A stretch of DNA of 64,000 bases, taken from NCBI RefSeq assembly GCF_004799345.1, contig NZ_SSMC01000001.1, positions 496,001 to 560,000 of the forward strand, read 5' to 3'. The first letter of the stretch is position 1; each line of letters begins with the position of its first letter. Below, piece after piece: positions 49,907 to 59,558 of this stretch. Under the pieces are notes generated by a model. It worked only from the letters and a program-made list of their open reading frames with translations. It was not told the origin of the DNA and searched no databases. Made by a program: the position numbers and the translations under genes. Source of the stretch: Robertkochia marina (lineage in GTDB: Bacteria; Bacteroidota; Bacteroidia; Flavobacteriales; Flavobacteriaceae).

Positions 49907-50446
49907 TTATTCATTTCCGGGAAGGTATTCTTTTGGGATAGAGAGTGAGGGTGATTCTGCCGACCAATAAATATTGACCACCCACCAGCGTTCTCCATCA
50001 TTTAAGAGTTGAATACTGTTGATTCCCCTTGCGAAGGGCTCATCATCCTTTCTACTGTGATAACTTTCGTAGGTGCTGAATACATGGGTGATAGGTCCGA
50101 AGGATTCGGTTGTGCGATGTATCTCCTTTTCAAAAAATCCATTCTCTACTAAATACCGCCCGGAAGACTCAATGTATTCTTCTACCGACATATATTTCGC
50201 CGAGTCTCTTCCTTCTGTATCCTTTCTTGTAGGAATAAGTTTGGCATCGGCATGGAATAAATATCGAAAGAGGTCCCAAGCTCTGGCCTCTCCCTTCTCA
50301 CCTGAAATTACCGCATAGAGCGTTTCCAGGGTACCATCCAGAGATGAAACATAAGAAGCGTATTCATCAGCCTCACGTTCCTGTGCCTTTAATGAACTAA
50401 CAGAAAGGCTGAAGACAAGCAGGAGCAGCGGAAAAGTATATTTCAT
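49907..50446 (-). CDS. Secreted NTF2/SnoaL-like domain protein
   Basis: A 179-residue protein with signal peptide (FPLLLLVFSLSVSSLKAQ). The mature part has an NTF2-like cone: SLDGTLETLYAVISG, a helix YMSVEEYIESSGRYL and the closing WWVVNIYWSAES. Members are enzymes or ligand-binding proteins; function unknown. Start at ATG 50446 is preferred over a TTG at 50467. Confidence 0.75.
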   Translation of the reverse strand: MKYTFPLLLLVFSLSVSSLKAQEREADEYASYVSSLDGTLETLYAVISGEKGEARAWDLFRYLFHADAKLIPTRKDTEGRDSAKYMSVEEYIESSGRYLVENGFFEKEIHRTTESFGPITHVFSTYESYHSRKDDEPFARGINSIQLLNDGERWWVVNIYWSAESPSLSIPKEYLPGNE

Positions 50447-50554
50447 TTTTAACTTATTTAACTTCAATTTCTATATAAAAAATATGATTTCCGGGGATAT
50501 CACCTTATTATCCAATTACCCTCAAATTCTTAGCTTTCGAAAAAGTATAGTCCT

Positions 50555-51289
50555 TTATAGAGAAAGTAAAAGAAATACTCCCACAGCGATCACTGTTCCC
50601 AGCAGGGGGCCCACGACCGGCACCCAGGCGTAATCCCATTGACTGGACCCCTTATTCTTTAGGGGTAATAGCATATGCACAATGCGGGGCCCCAGGTCTC
50701 GAGCCGGATTGATCGCATATCCTGTGGTACCTCCCAGCGACAATCCGATAACCCACACCAGGAATGCTACAGGAAGTGCTCCCAATGAGCCCAACCCGAT
50801 AGGTACCGCTACCTCACTTTCCAGACTCGCACTGCTAAAGAAAAAGATGGTGAACATCAATACAAAAGTGCCGGCGGTTTCACTAAAGAGATTCGTCTTT
50901 AAATTTCTGATGGCGGGAATCGTGGCAAAGGTGGCAAGCTTCATATTCGGGCCTTCGGCTTTTCGGTAATGATCGTTGTAAAAAAGCCAGACCATAAAGC
51001 TGCCTGTCATCGCACCTAACATCTGAGCTGTTATATACAAGGGCACCTGTGCCCAGGTGAAGTTGCCCGAGAGGGCCAATCCTATGGTTACCGCCGGATT
51101 AATATGCGCTCCGCTGTAAGGCGCAGCAACTACCACTCCCACGAATACAGCAAGGGCCCATCCTGTGGTGATCACCATCCAGCCGCCATTATTCCCTTTG
51201 GTTCCGGGCAACAGCACATTGGCCACAACCCCGTTTCCTAAAAGGATCAACATAAAGGTTCCGAAAAATTCTGCAAAAAAAGGCGTCAT
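50555..51289 (-). CDS. glpF: Aquaglyceroporin, glycerol facilitator type
   Basis: A 244-residue MIP channel with six helices and both half-helix motifs: NPA in GAHINPAVTIGLA and NPA in YAINPARDLGPR. The Asp after NPAR points to the glycerol-conducting subclass (GlpF), not water-only AqpZ. The ATG at 51289 begins TPFFAEFFGTFMLI, the usual GlpF N-terminus; the longer TTG start at 51322 is unlikely. No glpK or glpD is adjacent, so glycerol use is not proven here. Confidence 0.88.
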   Translation of the reverse strand: MTPFFAEFFGTFMLILLGNGVVANVLLPGTKGNNGGWMVITTGWALAVFVGVVVAAPYSGAHINPAVTIGLALSGNFTWAQVPLYITAQMLGAMTGSFMVWLFYNDHYRKAEGPNMKLATFATIPAIRNLKTNLFSETAGTFVLMFTIFFFSSASLESEVAVPIGLGSLGALPVAFLVWVIGLSLGGTTGYAINPARDLGPRIVHMLLPLKNKGSSQWDYAWVPVVGPLLGTVIAVGVFLLLSL

Positions 51290-51496
51290 AGTAGTGTGAT
51301 ACGAACGAATTACCCGTTGCAACTCGTCAGAAAACCCTGAAGTTATAAATAAGATCCATAATTTACTAATTATCAGAGATTAAAACTTTTAACCACTGAC
51401 GTAACGGGAAAGGGTCTCAAATTTCTGTTAAAAGCCTGCTTACGATTTTGTTCTGAAGAAAGTGCCCTGTATTTTGAGCTTAAATTCAACCGGTTT

Positions 51497-52279
51497 TTGA
51501 AATTATACCTTTCCATATGGTTATGTTTGATCTTCGTGGCAGCCAACGCCCAGGAAGATCTTTTTAAAGGACGTATAACCGATGGCCATAGCAACCTCGA
51601 ATCGGCACATATACTCAACCTGAGCAAAGAACTGCAGACCATCAGTGATGCCAACGGCGCCTTCGAGATAAGTGCAGATGTTTCAGATACCCTGGTCATT
51701 ACTTTTCTCGGATACAGTCAACTGAATTTTTTGGTTACAGAGGCCCAACTCAGTGCAGAGAGTAACCTTATAGAATTGAGCAAAGACGGTATTCCTTTAG
51801 AGGAGGTAACCGTAGAAGGTTACCGCGCCATGGATGCTGTAGCCCTGGGGCTTATAAATAAGCGACCCAAAAAATTAACCACCAATGAGCGCAAGCTTAA
51901 AGAAGCCGGCGATTTCAAAGCTGTTCAGCTCCTAGGTATTGTTGGAGGTGGTGTGCCCATTATTCCTATGCTGAACAAGATCACAGGACGCACGAAACGA
52001 TTAAAAAAGAGGGTGGCTGTAGAGAATGAGAACCTTCTAAAGGAATATCTTCATGAAAATTACGGCTCCTTTTGCAGTAAACGTTTGGGATTGGAAGGAG
52101 AGCAGATTGATCGCTTTTTGTATTTCGCCGTCATCAATCACGACTGGGATGATCTATACCCTCATGCCAAGGAAGAACAATTTGAATTTCGTCTCATCCA
52201 GGCTCATCAAAAATACACTGCTTCATTATTAGAAGAATCTTCATCAGAAAAAACCTTTGCAGTACCCTCAAACAATTGA
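51497..52279 (+). CDS. Secreted CarboxypepD_reg-like (carboxypeptidase regulatory) domain protein
   Basis: A 260-residue protein. The only in-frame start I find is TTG at 51497; it gives a short signal peptide (LYLSIWLCLIFVAANAQ). The mature N-terminus is a CarboxypepD_reg-like beta-sandwich, phrases GRITDGHSNLESAHILN, GAFEISADVSDTLVITFLGY, and then a link IPLEEVTVEGYR, the pattern used before TonB plugs, but no beta-barrel follows. Instead a basic segment (RPKKLTTNERKLKEAGD, KITGRTKRLKKR) and a helical tail follow. Function unknown; start uncertain. Confidence 0.78.
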   Translation: MKLYLSIWLCLIFVAANAQEDLFKGRITDGHSNLESAHILNLSKELQTISDANGAFEISADVSDTLVITFLGYSQLNFLVTEAQLSAESNLIELSKDGIPLEEVTVEGYRAMDAVALGLINKRPKKLTTNERKLKEAGDFKAVQLLGIVGGGVPIIPMLNKITGRTKRLKKRVAVENENLLKEYLHENYGSFCSKRLGLEGEQIDRFLYFAVINHDWDDLYPHAKEEQFEFRLIQAHQKYTASLLEESSSEKTFAVPSNN

Positions 52280-52312
52280 TATCAATTTACCGGGGTCAGG
52301 TTTTTTTTTATT

Positions 52313-52320
52313 TACATTTA
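52313..52320 (+). promoter_or_regulatory. Candidate -7 element of the second Asp-box protein
   Basis: TACATTTA, 19 bases before the ATG, followed by a leader with CGG-GAACTAAC close to that of the paralog at 33107. Confidence 0.4.
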
Positions 52321-52339
52321 CGGGAACTAACCTGTACAA

Positions 52340-55300
52340 ATGAAAACTTTTCTCACTTATTTTTTACTGCTTTGTTCCTTGTCAGCGGGACTGGCACAAG
52401 ACCTTAACACCTATCTTGAACCCGCTAAATTCAGAAATATCGGTCCATTCAGAAGTGGTCGCGCCAATGGCTCATCGGGTGTAACCGGAGACCCCCTTAC
52501 CTATTATATGGGAACCACCGGGGGTGGCGTTTGGAAGACTAGTGATGCCGGGCGGCAGTGGACCAATGTGTCTGACGGTTTTTTTAAGACGGGGTCTGTA
52601 GGTGCCGTAAGTGTTTCTGAAAGCAACCCCAACATCGTATATGTTGGAATGGGTGAACACGCCCCCAGGGGAGTGATGACCTCCTACGGAGACGGGGTTT
52701 ATAAAAGTACCGATGCCGGAAAAACATGGAAACAGATGGGACTTAAAGAAACCCGTCAGATCTCCCGTATCGTGATTCATCCTGAAAACCCCGATGTTGT
52801 TTGGGTAGCAGCCCAGGGAGCTTTACATGGCCCGAATAAAGAACGAGGCATCTATAAATCAACGGATGGTGGAAAGACCTGGAACCAGGTTCTTTTTATT
52901 AATGAACTTACCGGGTGCAGCGAGCTTTCTATTGACCACCATAATCCTGATGTCTTATATGCAGCCATGTGGGAACACCAGCGTAAACCCTGGCAGGTGG
53001 TCAGTGGAGGTGAAGGCAGTGGTCTGTATAAATCTACTGACGGTGGTGAAAGTTGGATGAAGATCGAAAAAGGGATTCCCAATGAAAAAGGAAAGATGGC
53101 CATTTCAGTTTCCAGGGTCAACCCTGAGTTGGTGTATGCCCTTGTAGAAAGTGATTCACAGAAAGAAAAGGGCGGCCTCTTTGTTTCACGAAACGGAGGA
53201 GAGCAGTGGACCCGTGTAAGCAGCGATCATCGACTGATACAACGAGCCTGGTATTATATTGAAGTATTTGCAGATCCCGTTGATGAGAATACCGTTTATG
53301 TATTAAGCGCTTCCTTTTATAAATCTATTGACGGTGGTAAGTCTTGGGAAGAGATCAGTACCAATCACGGAGATTATCACGATCTCTGGATTAACCCCAC
53401 AAACCCTAAAAATATGATCGTCACCCACGATGGAGGTGCCGAGGTTACCTTTAATAAGGGAAAAACCTGGTCGGGAGTAGACCAGGCTCCAACCGCACAG
53501 ATCTACAGGATCGCCGCCGACAATTTGTTCCCTTACAATATTTATGGCGGGCAACAGGACAACTCCTCCCTGAAGATCGCTTCTGTCGGACTGGGAGACG
53601 GCGGCATTGGCCGGGAAGACTGGTCACCATCAGCAGGGGGAGAAAGTGCCTTTCTGGCCTTTGATCCTGACAACCCGGTAAAGGTTATGGGCGGAAGTTA
53701 CCTGGGTACTATAGATCTCCTTGATACTAGAGCACAGGCCAGCACCAATGTCATGATAGAACCCAACCTATACCTGGGGCTCGCTGCAAGAGATATGAAA
53801 TACCTCTATAACTGGAATGCCCCTATTATTAAATCTATCCACGAGCCCAATACCTGGTATCACTGTGCACAGTATGTATTAAGAAGTCGTGACGAGGGTC
53901 AAAGTTGGGAGGTGATCTCTCCTGACCTGACCACCAATACGGATGAAAAGCAGGGTAAGGGAGGAGGACCTTATACCAATGAGGCCGTAGGAGCCGAAAA
54001 CTACGGAACCATCAGCTATATTGTTGAATCTCCGCATGAAAAGGGAGTGTTTTACACCGGAAGCGATGATGGCATGGTATATATTACCCGCGATAATGGA
54101 GAAACCTGGAATAACATCACCCCAAAACAACTTCCTGAAACCCTGGTCAACGCCATTGAAGTTTCTCCTCACGATCCTTCCACCGTCTACATTGCAACCA
54201 CACGTTATAAATTCAATGATCATACTCCCGGGCTCTATAAAAGCACAAATTACGGACGCACATGGAAGAAGATCGATGAGGGAATTCCTGTCGGCGCCTA
54301 TACCAGGGTTGTACGCCAGGACCCTGTTCGTAAGGACCTCCTGTACGCCGGTACTGAAACCGGCCTGTACATTTCTACAAATGACGGCACCTCATGGCAG
54401 CCATTTCAGAGCAACCTGCCTGTAGTTCCCATTACCGATCTTTTGGTCAAAGAAAATGACCTGGTGGTGGCCACCCAGGGGCGTTCATTCTGGATATTTG
54501 ATGATCTTGCGCTACTGCGTCAATACGAAAATAAAAAAGAAGCCCTGAGACTCTATAAGCCTGAGCCTGCAATGCCAGCGAATTGGTACAGCAGCATGAA
54601 CGGCAACGATGCCAAGGGCACCCATCCTTTTGAAGGAGTAAACCCCCCAACAGGCATGGTGATCTATTACGAACTTCCTGAGCTGAAAGAAGACACTGAA
54701 GTTGTTCTGGAAATTCGAAATGAAGAAGGAAAAACAGTGAGAAGTATTTCTTCTAAACCCGATAAGGATTATCTGGAATACGAAGGGAATCCACCTAAGA
54801 AACCAACCCTCACCACCCAAAAAGGACTTAATCGTTTTGTATGGGATATGAGACATCCTTTATTGAAGGGCGTTCCGTCGGTTTACATAGAGGGAAGCTT
54901 CACGGGGCACCAGGCCATTCCCGGAAATTATACCCTTACCCTGAAAGCAGAGGACAAACAGGAAGAAGTGGTGGCCGAAATTATTCCGAACCCCTTATTT
55001 GACATCACCCCTGAAGAATACCTGGAATATGACCAATTCATGAGGAAAGCAGAATTGGCTTATGACGATATGACTTCAAAGACCAATATGAATTATGAAA
55101 GTTTGGAACTGCTGAAGTGTATGATCGAAAAGATCGATCCGAAAGGCAAGGAAGCGATCCTGGCCCAAGCAAAGGAAACTGTTCAAAAAATGGAAGCTTT
55201 TGATGCCCTTATGGTACAGCGGCTATCACAGGCCTATGACGATGTGGAAAATTTCGAGAACGGATTTACGGCACATTACCTGACTGCAATTAATCAGACA

Positions 55301-55459
55301 GACAGTCGTATTCCAAAAGTAACCGAAGGCAGCAAAAACAGGATGAAGGAACTAAACGACCAATGGGCGGAATACCAAAAAACTTATTACAATATCTATA
55401 CAGAAGAAACAGTACAACTCATGAAAAGGATCTTCGCTTTGAGTATCGGCACCGAATAA
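52340..55459 (+). CDS. Secreted Asp-box (VPS10/sortilin-like) repeat protein, copy 2
   Basis: A 1039-residue secreted protein (signal [15 protein letters not shown]), paralog of the one at 33107. Asp-box repeats include [88 protein letters not shown] and [11 protein letters not shown], building a large propeller, then a beta-sandwich ([36 protein letters not shown]) and a helical C-terminus. The alignable start ([11 protein letters not shown] versus MRNVGPAFLSGR) shows the two share a duplicated or repeatedly recruited architecture. No catalytic residue identified. Confidence 0.9.
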   Translation: MKTFLTYFLLLCSLSAGLAQDLNTYLEPAKFRNIGPFRSGRANGSSGVTGDPLTYYMGTTGGGVWKTSDAGRQWTNVSDGFFKTGSVGAVSVSESNPNIVYVGMGEHAPRGVMTSYGDGVYKSTDAGKTWKQMGLKETRQISRIVIHPENPDVVWVAAQGALHGPNKERGIYKSTDGGKTWNQVLFINELTGCSELSIDHHNPDVLYAAMWEHQRKPWQVVSGGEGSGLYKSTDGGESWMKIEKGIPNEKGKMAISVSRVNPELVYALVESDSQKEKGGLFVSRNGGEQWTRVSSDHRLIQRAWYYIEVFADPVDENTVYVLSASFYKSIDGGKSWEEISTNHGDYHDLWINPTNPKNMIVTHDGGAEVTFNKGKTWSGVDQAPTAQIYRIAADNLFPYNIYGGQQDNSSLKIASVGLGDGGIGREDWSPSAGGESAFLAFDPDNPVKVMGGSYLGTIDLLDTRAQASTNVMIEPNLYLGLAARDMKYLYNWNAPIIKSIHEPNTWYHCAQYVLRSRDEGQSWEVISPDLTTNTDEKQGKGGGPYTNEAVGAENYGTISYIVESPHEKGVFYTGSDDGMVYITRDNGETWNNITPKQLPETLVNAIEVSPHDPSTVYIATTRYKFNDHTPGLYKSTNYGRTWKKIDEGIPVGAYTRVVRQDPVRKDLLYAGTETGLYISTNDGTSWQPFQSNLPVVPITDLLVKENDLVVATQGRSFWIFDDLALLRQYENKKEALRLYKPEPAMPANWYSSMNGNDAKGTHPFEGVNPPTGMVIYYELPELKEDTEVVLEIRNEEGKTVRSISSKPDKDYLEYEGNPPKKPTLTTQKGLNRFVWDMRHPLLKGVPSVYIEGSFTGHQAIPGNYTLTLKAEDKQEEVVAEIIPNPLFDITPEEYLEYDQFMRKAELAYDDMTSKTNMNYESLELLKCMIEKIDPKGKEAILAQAKETVQKMEAFDALMVQRLSQAYDDVENFENGFTAHYLTAINQTDSRIPKVTEGSKNRMKELNDQWAEYQKTYYNIYTEETVQLMKRIFALSIGTE

Positions 55460-55768
55460 ACACCAGATAGTCCGAATACAAAAAGCAGCAAGAAATGCTG
55501 CTTTTTGTGTTTTTTAAACACCCAATTGTGTGCCGTGCAGAACAAATTTATCTTTTCGTAGGGGAAGAACTTTTGGTTAACAGTTTGCAGTTAGCGGTTT
55601 ACAGTATATCTAACTAAAAAGGATAACCCATATCAGTTTTCAATTCCTCTCCCGAAATATGGGGATTGCGGTTTTACTGGCGAGATCAAACCTGTATGCC
55701 GACAGGCACGCTCGTCCCTTTTTACCGACCGTAGCTTTAGCGAAGGTTGGCAAACTCGTTCCTCATAC
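55460..55768. other. Gap with terminator and degenerate repeats
   Basis: 309 bases between convergent genes. Holds the terminator at 55480, degenerate GTTAACAGT / GTTTGCAGT units near 55575-55610, and a partial palindrome CCTGT-ATGCCG-ACAGG near 55691 resembling the elements at 15626 and 57307. No gene. Confidence 0.5.
55480..55506 (+). terminator. Rho-independent terminator
   Basis: Stem AAAAAGCAGCA / TGCTGCTTTTT with loop AGAAA, 20 bases after the Asp-box gene stop. Confidence 0.9.
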
Positions 55769-57037
55769 TCAATATTGTATCACCGTTTTCAAATAGCCCC
55801 ACATCGTATTGTGGAGGGTTTTCAGGTTAGTGCCATTCAGTTCGCCAAACCTGACAACCACCAACTCAAGTTCCGGTATCACGTTAATAAACTGACCATT
55901 AAGACCCGCAGCCGTAAACATTTGTCCAGGAGCATTTGCTGTAAAAATATCTGCAGATTGTCCGCCTGAACCGGGAAGTACAGCGCCTTCTTTATTCAAC
56001 CACCATAAATACCCATAAGCCGGGTTAATTTCCTGGGAAGTGCTGATCATGGTGTTGAAATAATCTGTGTCTTCCAAAAGCGGGGTGGTATTCCATACAC
56101 CCCCGTTAAGCATCAAGAGTCCGAAACGAGCCGCATCCCGGGCTGAACTCCAGTAGATCTTATTATACTCTTCCTGAATACGCCATTCGCCCTCCATCCC
56201 GATCGGGGCCTCGAGGTTATTCAAGGAAAAAGATTCATACCGGATTCCTGAGGCACTATCAATAATATCATCCAGCAGATTATAAGGAGCGTTATGATAC
56301 GACCAGCGCGATCCTGCATCTGCCTTATATTGCAAACATTCCGGATCAGTGCAGTCATCATCTACATTATCATTCGGTGTATCATCTTTCACCTTTTCAT
56401 CAAGGCCTGTGGTCATCGTTAAATGATTTCTAACACTGATGAGCTGTTGCTTTTCAGGAGAAACACTGCTCCAGGACTCGCCAAGATAGTTGGAAGTTGG
56501 CGCAGAAAGATCAAGGAGTCCCTGTTCCTTCGCAATTCCAGCCAGAAAAGCGGTAAGTGTTTTCCCTGCTGAAGCCCAATACCATTCAGAATCGCCTGTA
56601 AATGGAATGCTGCTGTTAAATTCTGCTCCATTATAGTGTTCTATAACTAATCTTCCGCGATGAAGCACTAAAAATGCCCTCGTCTTGTTATTATCCAGGA
56701 AATTCAGGAGATCATTGATAGCCGCTGTATTCCATGCCAGGGAATCCGGATCAACCGTTAACCAGGTATCTTCTCCCTGGGGTGGAAAGTAAATCACATC
56801 TTCTCCGGCACCTTCACCTCCGCTCCCGTCTCCGTTGCCATCGCCCGGGTCTCCACCGCTACCATCATCACCACCACCATCGCCCTCTCCGGAATTCCCG
56901 TCATCATCCGGAATGGTATCATTAACCACAACATCCGGATCCTCTGCCACATCAGGAGGGGTGAGCTCCTGGCTGCAGGAAACCATCAATAACGTTAAAA
57001 GGATGAACAAGCCCAGACTTTGTCGTATCAGAAGCAT
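55769..57037 (-). CDS. Serine hydrolase lipoprotein, beta-lactamase/class C-esterase fold
   Basis: A 422-residue lipoprotein (signal LILLTLLMVSC-type, Cys21). A 40-residue acidic Gly/Asp/Ser-rich linker spans about residues 42-80 (repeats of GDGG and GDGNGDGS). The catalytic domain begins at about residue 85. The active-site SxxK is Ser156-Ala-Gly-Lys159 in YWASAGKTLTAFLAG, the second motif is a Tyr in SYHNAPY (Y-x-N), and a later GGQS fits the KTG-like strand. Family members are esterases, D-aminopeptidases or penicillin-binding-like enzymes; substrate unknown. Located at the outer face. Confidence 0.87.
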   Translation of the reverse strand: MLLIRQSLGLFILLTLLMVSCSQELTPPDVAEDPDVVVNDTIPDDDGNSGEGDGGGDDGSGGDPGDGNGDGSGGEGAGEDVIYFPPQGEDTWLTVDPDSLAWNTAAINDLLNFLDNNKTRAFLVLHRGRLVIEHYNGAEFNSSIPFTGDSEWYWASAGKTLTAFLAGIAKEQGLLDLSAPTSNYLGESWSSVSPEKQQLISVRNHLTMTTGLDEKVKDDTPNDNVDDDCTDPECLQYKADAGSRWSYHNAPYNLLDDIIDSASGIRYESFSLNNLEAPIGMEGEWRIQEEYNKIYWSSARDAARFGLLMLNGGVWNTTPLLEDTDYFNTMISTSQEINPAYGYLWWLNKEGAVLPGSGGQSADIFTANAPGQMFTAAGLNGQFINVIPELELVVVRFGELNGTNLKTLHNTMWGYLKTVIQY

Positions 57038-57298
57038 ACGTCAAGTGAATTATTATTGGTTTACGTTCTATTGACCTATCAGGAGAACATAGAACGTGTA
57101 AATCTATTAAATATTTGGTTTTTAACATGTTACATCCTCATTTATTTGTAAAAACCACCCCGTTTAAAGGCTACGCCTTGAAACACCCCTCCTTAAAAAG
57201 GAGGGGGTAATTCCGATTCTAAAACTGCGTTTAATCGGAAAATTCCAAGTGCCAAATTCCAAAACTCTACCCGCCGACCCCGTAACACGTAACCCGTA

Positions 57299-57334
57299 AC
57301 CGCATACCTGCCTGCTGGCAGGCAGGACCGCATA
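57299..57334. repeat. Palindrome flanked by 8-bp direct repeats
   Basis: CCTGCCTGC-TG-GCAGGCAGG (57307-57326) is a perfect palindrome. On both sides stands ACCGCATA (57299-57306 and 57327-57334) in direct orientation, exactly abutting it. This looks like a short inserted element with a target-site duplication. Confidence 0.7.
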
Positions 57335-57356
57335 ACGTAAAATAAACAGGATTTTT

Positions 57357-57409
57357 TGTAAACTACACTTTACATTTAAAAATTTCTTCTATCTTTGTGT
57401 AAAGTTTAC
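57357..57409 (+). promoter_or_regulatory. Promoter with repeated TGTAAA(C/G)T sites upstream of the XRE pair
   Basis: TGTAAACT (57357-57364) and its inverse ACTTTACA (57367-57374) form an inverted repeat; a third site TGTAAAGTTTAC begins at 57398. The -7 box TATCTTTG (57390-57397) lies between them, a natural place for autoregulation by the downstream XRE protein. Confidence 0.55.
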
Positions 57410-57437
57410 TTAACATTTATTCAAATACATTTAACTT

Positions 57438-57851
57438 ATGAACGCAACAAACAATGACTTTAAGTCAAAAACAAAGCGTAATACCATACAACTTGCGATC
57501 TGGACCTGGTCCTGGGTTTTATCGATGGCCCTGGCGGCTTTCGGACCCAAATTTTTATGGGATCAGAACAAAGGGCTAACACTTGCAGCCATCCTGCTTA
57601 ATCTCGCGATGGGCTTCATGATGATTCGTGCCAATATGAAATTTCTTAACGGACTGGATGAATTGCAACGTAAAATCCAGATCGATGCCATGGCCATCAG
57701 CCTGGGTGTGGGTATCGTTGGCGGACTTGCGTATTCGTTACTGGATACTACCAACCTTATACCCTGGGATGCCGAGATCTCTCTCCTGGTAGTGATCATT
57801 TCTGTGACCTATATGGTAAGTCTTCTTGTGAACCAAAAAAGATACCTATGA
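57438..57851 (+). CDS. Small membrane protein paired with an XRE regulator
   Basis: A 137-residue protein with about four hydrophobic helices: AIWTWSWVLSMALAAFGP, LTLAAILLNLAMGFMMI, IDAMAISLGVGIVGGLAYSLL and ISLLVVIISVTYMVSLLV. The phrase FLNGLDELQRKIQIDAMA is characteristic of such small membrane proteins next to XRE genes. Its stop overlaps the XRE start (ATGA). Function unknown; likely a regulated membrane sensor or toxin-like effector of the pair, an inference. Confidence 0.8.
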   Translation: MNATNNDFKSKTKRNTIQLAIWTWSWVLSMALAAFGPKFLWDQNKGLTLAAILLNLAMGFMMIRANMKFLNGLDELQRKIQIDAMAISLGVGIVGGLAYSLLDTTNLIPWDAEISLLVVIISVTYMVSLLVNQKRYL

Positions 57852-58051
57852 AAAATCGCTTAAAAGTACTTCGTGCCGAAAACGACCTCACCCAGGGTGA
57901 TCTGGCCGATGCGCTGGGGGTCTCACGACAGACGATCAATGCCATCGAAAAGGGAAAGTTTGACCCTAGCTTACCATTGGCCTTTAAAATTGCCCGCCTG
58001 TTTGAGCAGGCTATAGAGGATATTTTTGAATATGAAACCGAGACAACATGA
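57848..58051 (+). CDS. XRE-family helix-turn-helix regulator (67 residues)
   Basis: A 67-residue HTH_3 domain protein with helix pattern LKVLRAENDLTQGDLADALGVSRQTINAIEKGKFDPSLPLAFKIARLFEQAIEDIF, which is the whole fold. It matches the YozG/Cro-like small regulators. It overlaps the membrane protein gene by 4 bases, so the two are co-translated, and the promoter carries repeated TGTAAA sites. Likely an autorepressor. Confidence 0.92.
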   Translation: MKNRLKVLRAENDLTQGDLADALGVSRQTINAIEKGKFDPSLPLAFKIARLFEQAIEDIFEYETETT

Positions 58052-58185
58052 TTTTCTATTTGCTTTTGATGCTATGCTACTTCCTGCGGATAATAACTAC
58101 CTTCTAAATTTATAGGGAGTAGCATCATAAAAAGCACCCTTGAATCTTTATGAGAATTATCATTTAATACCCCGCCAAGGCATCA

Positions 58186-58193
58186 TACATTTG
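58186..58193 (+). promoter_or_regulatory. -7 element of the CoA-transferase gene
   Basis: TACATTTG, exact TAnnTTTG match, 20 bases before the ATG; TTTA at 58163-58166 is 19 bases upstream as a weak -33. Confidence 0.55.
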
Positions 58194-58213
58194 GAGTAGT
58201 AAAAACAGGTACT

Positions 58214-59500
58214 ATGAAAACCCTCACTGCTGCTGAAGCTGTTCAGGCAGTAAAATCAAACAATCGGGTATTTATCCAGGGGGCTGCAATGACCCCTACA
58301 CTTTTGATCGAAGCCCTGTGCGACCGGTATAAGGAACTCGAGAACATCGAACTCCTTCAAATACATACTGAAGGAGAAGCCCGATATACCCGGGCGCCCT
58401 ACAATGAAACATTTAGGGTAAACAGTCTTTTTGTTGGAGGTAATGTTCGAAGGTCGGTAAATACAGAAAGTGCCGACTATACGCCCATTTTTCTCAGTGA
58501 GATACATCTCTTGTTCAGAAGAAATATCCTCCCGATTGATGTGGCACTCGTACAGGTGAGTCCGCCCGACAAACACGGCTTTTGCTCCCTGGGCACCAGC
58601 GTTGATGTAACCATTCCTGCCATTGAAAATGCCAAAACGGTTATTGCGTTGGTAAACCCCCTGGTGCCGAGAACTCATGGAGATGGCATCATTCACAACA
58701 GCAAGATCAATGCGGCGGTTCACTGCAACAACCCCATCTTTACACATGCCATGCCCGAGCTCAATAAAACCGACCGGGCCATTGGGCAACATGTAGCCAA
58801 CCTGATCGAAGACGGCGCCACCCTTCAAATGGGAATCGGCACCATTCCTAATGCGGTGTTGGCGAATCTTGAAAATCATAAAGGACTCGGTATACACACT
58901 GAAATGTTTTCTGATGGTATTCTTCCTCTTGTTGAAAAAGGGGTGATTACCGGAGAACACAAGGCGGTAAAAACGAATAAGATCGTAACCTGTTTTGCCA
59001 TGGGCTCTCAAAAACTCTACGATTTTATTGACGATAATCCATTGGTTCATTTTAAGGAGGCGGCCTATACCAACGATACGGCCATTATAAGAAGAAATCC
59101 GAAGGTAACCGCCATCAACTCCGCTATTGAGATCGATCTGACCGGGCAGATTTGTGCCGATACCATAGGACCGCGCCAATACTCCGGGGTTGGAGGTCAG
59201 ATGGATTTTATTCGCGGGGCTGCCCTTTCAGAGGGCGGCAAGCCCATCATTGCCATGCATTCCATGACCAAAAACGGGGTTTCCAAGATTGTTCCCTTCC
59301 TCAAAGAAGGAGCCGGGGTAACCACTACCAGAGCTCATGTTCACTACGTAGCAACAGAATTCGGCGTGGCCAATCTTTTTGGAAAGAACCTGATGCAACG
59401 GGCCAAAGCCCTGATCGATATCGCGCATCCGGATCACAGAGAAGCTTTGGAGTTTCAAGCCTGGGAACGTTTCTCTAAAAAAATCAACCAAAGTATATAA
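58214..59500 (+). CDS. Acetyl-CoA hydrolase/CoA-transferase family protein
   Basis: A 428-residue cytosolic enzyme of the 4-hydroxybutyrate/acetate CoA-transferase family. Motifs are VQVSPPDKHGFCSLGTS, the oxyanion loop MGIGTIPNAV, the catalytic Glu in GIHTEMFSDG and the C-terminal GVGGQMDFIRGA and YVATEFGVANLFGK. These enzymes exchange CoA between acids such as acetate, propionate, succinate or 4-hydroxybutyrate. The substrate is not fixed. Single gene with its own promoter. Confidence 0.9.
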   Translation: MKTLTAAEAVQAVKSNNRVFIQGAAMTPTLLIEALCDRYKELENIELLQIHTEGEARYTRAPYNETFRVNSLFVGGNVRRSVNTESADYTPIFLSEIHLLFRRNILPIDVALVQVSPPDKHGFCSLGTSVDVTIPAIENAKTVIALVNPLVPRTHGDGIIHNSKINAAVHCNNPIFTHAMPELNKTDRAIGQHVANLIEDGATLQMGIGTIPNAVLANLENHKGLGIHTEMFSDGILPLVEKGVITGEHKAVKTNKIVTCFAMGSQKLYDFIDDNPLVHFKEAAYTNDTAIIRRNPKVTAINSAIEIDLTGQICADTIGPRQYSGVGGQMDFIRGAALSEGGKPIIAMHSMTKNGVSKIVPFLKEGAGVTTTRAHVHYVATEFGVANLFGKNLMQRAKALIDIAHPDHREALEFQAWERFSKKINQSI

Positions 59501-59558
59501 GACAATAATTGAGCCCCACGAAACGTTAACCACCTATTAACTCTTGAATATCAACAGT

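Larger units (their letters stand above)
57038..57437. other. Gap with palindromes before the XRE/membrane pair
   Basis: 400 bases without a gene. Contains the stem CCCCTCCTT-AAA-AAGGAGGGG at 57186-57206, the stem TTCCGATT/AATCGGAA near 57211-57240, the flanked palindrome at 57307-57326 and the regulatory repeats at 57357-57409. Confidence 0.6.

Noticed and set aside
57299-57334. An IS element or MITE with transposase
   Set aside because: No transposase gene or terminal repeats longer than the 20-base palindrome were found, so only the small flanked palindrome is reported.
58256-59179. A 307-codon open frame on the minus strand opposite the CoA-transferase
   Set aside because: It lies fully antisense to a clear enzyme gene, its product has no recognisable motif, and the plus-strand frame shows family residues.
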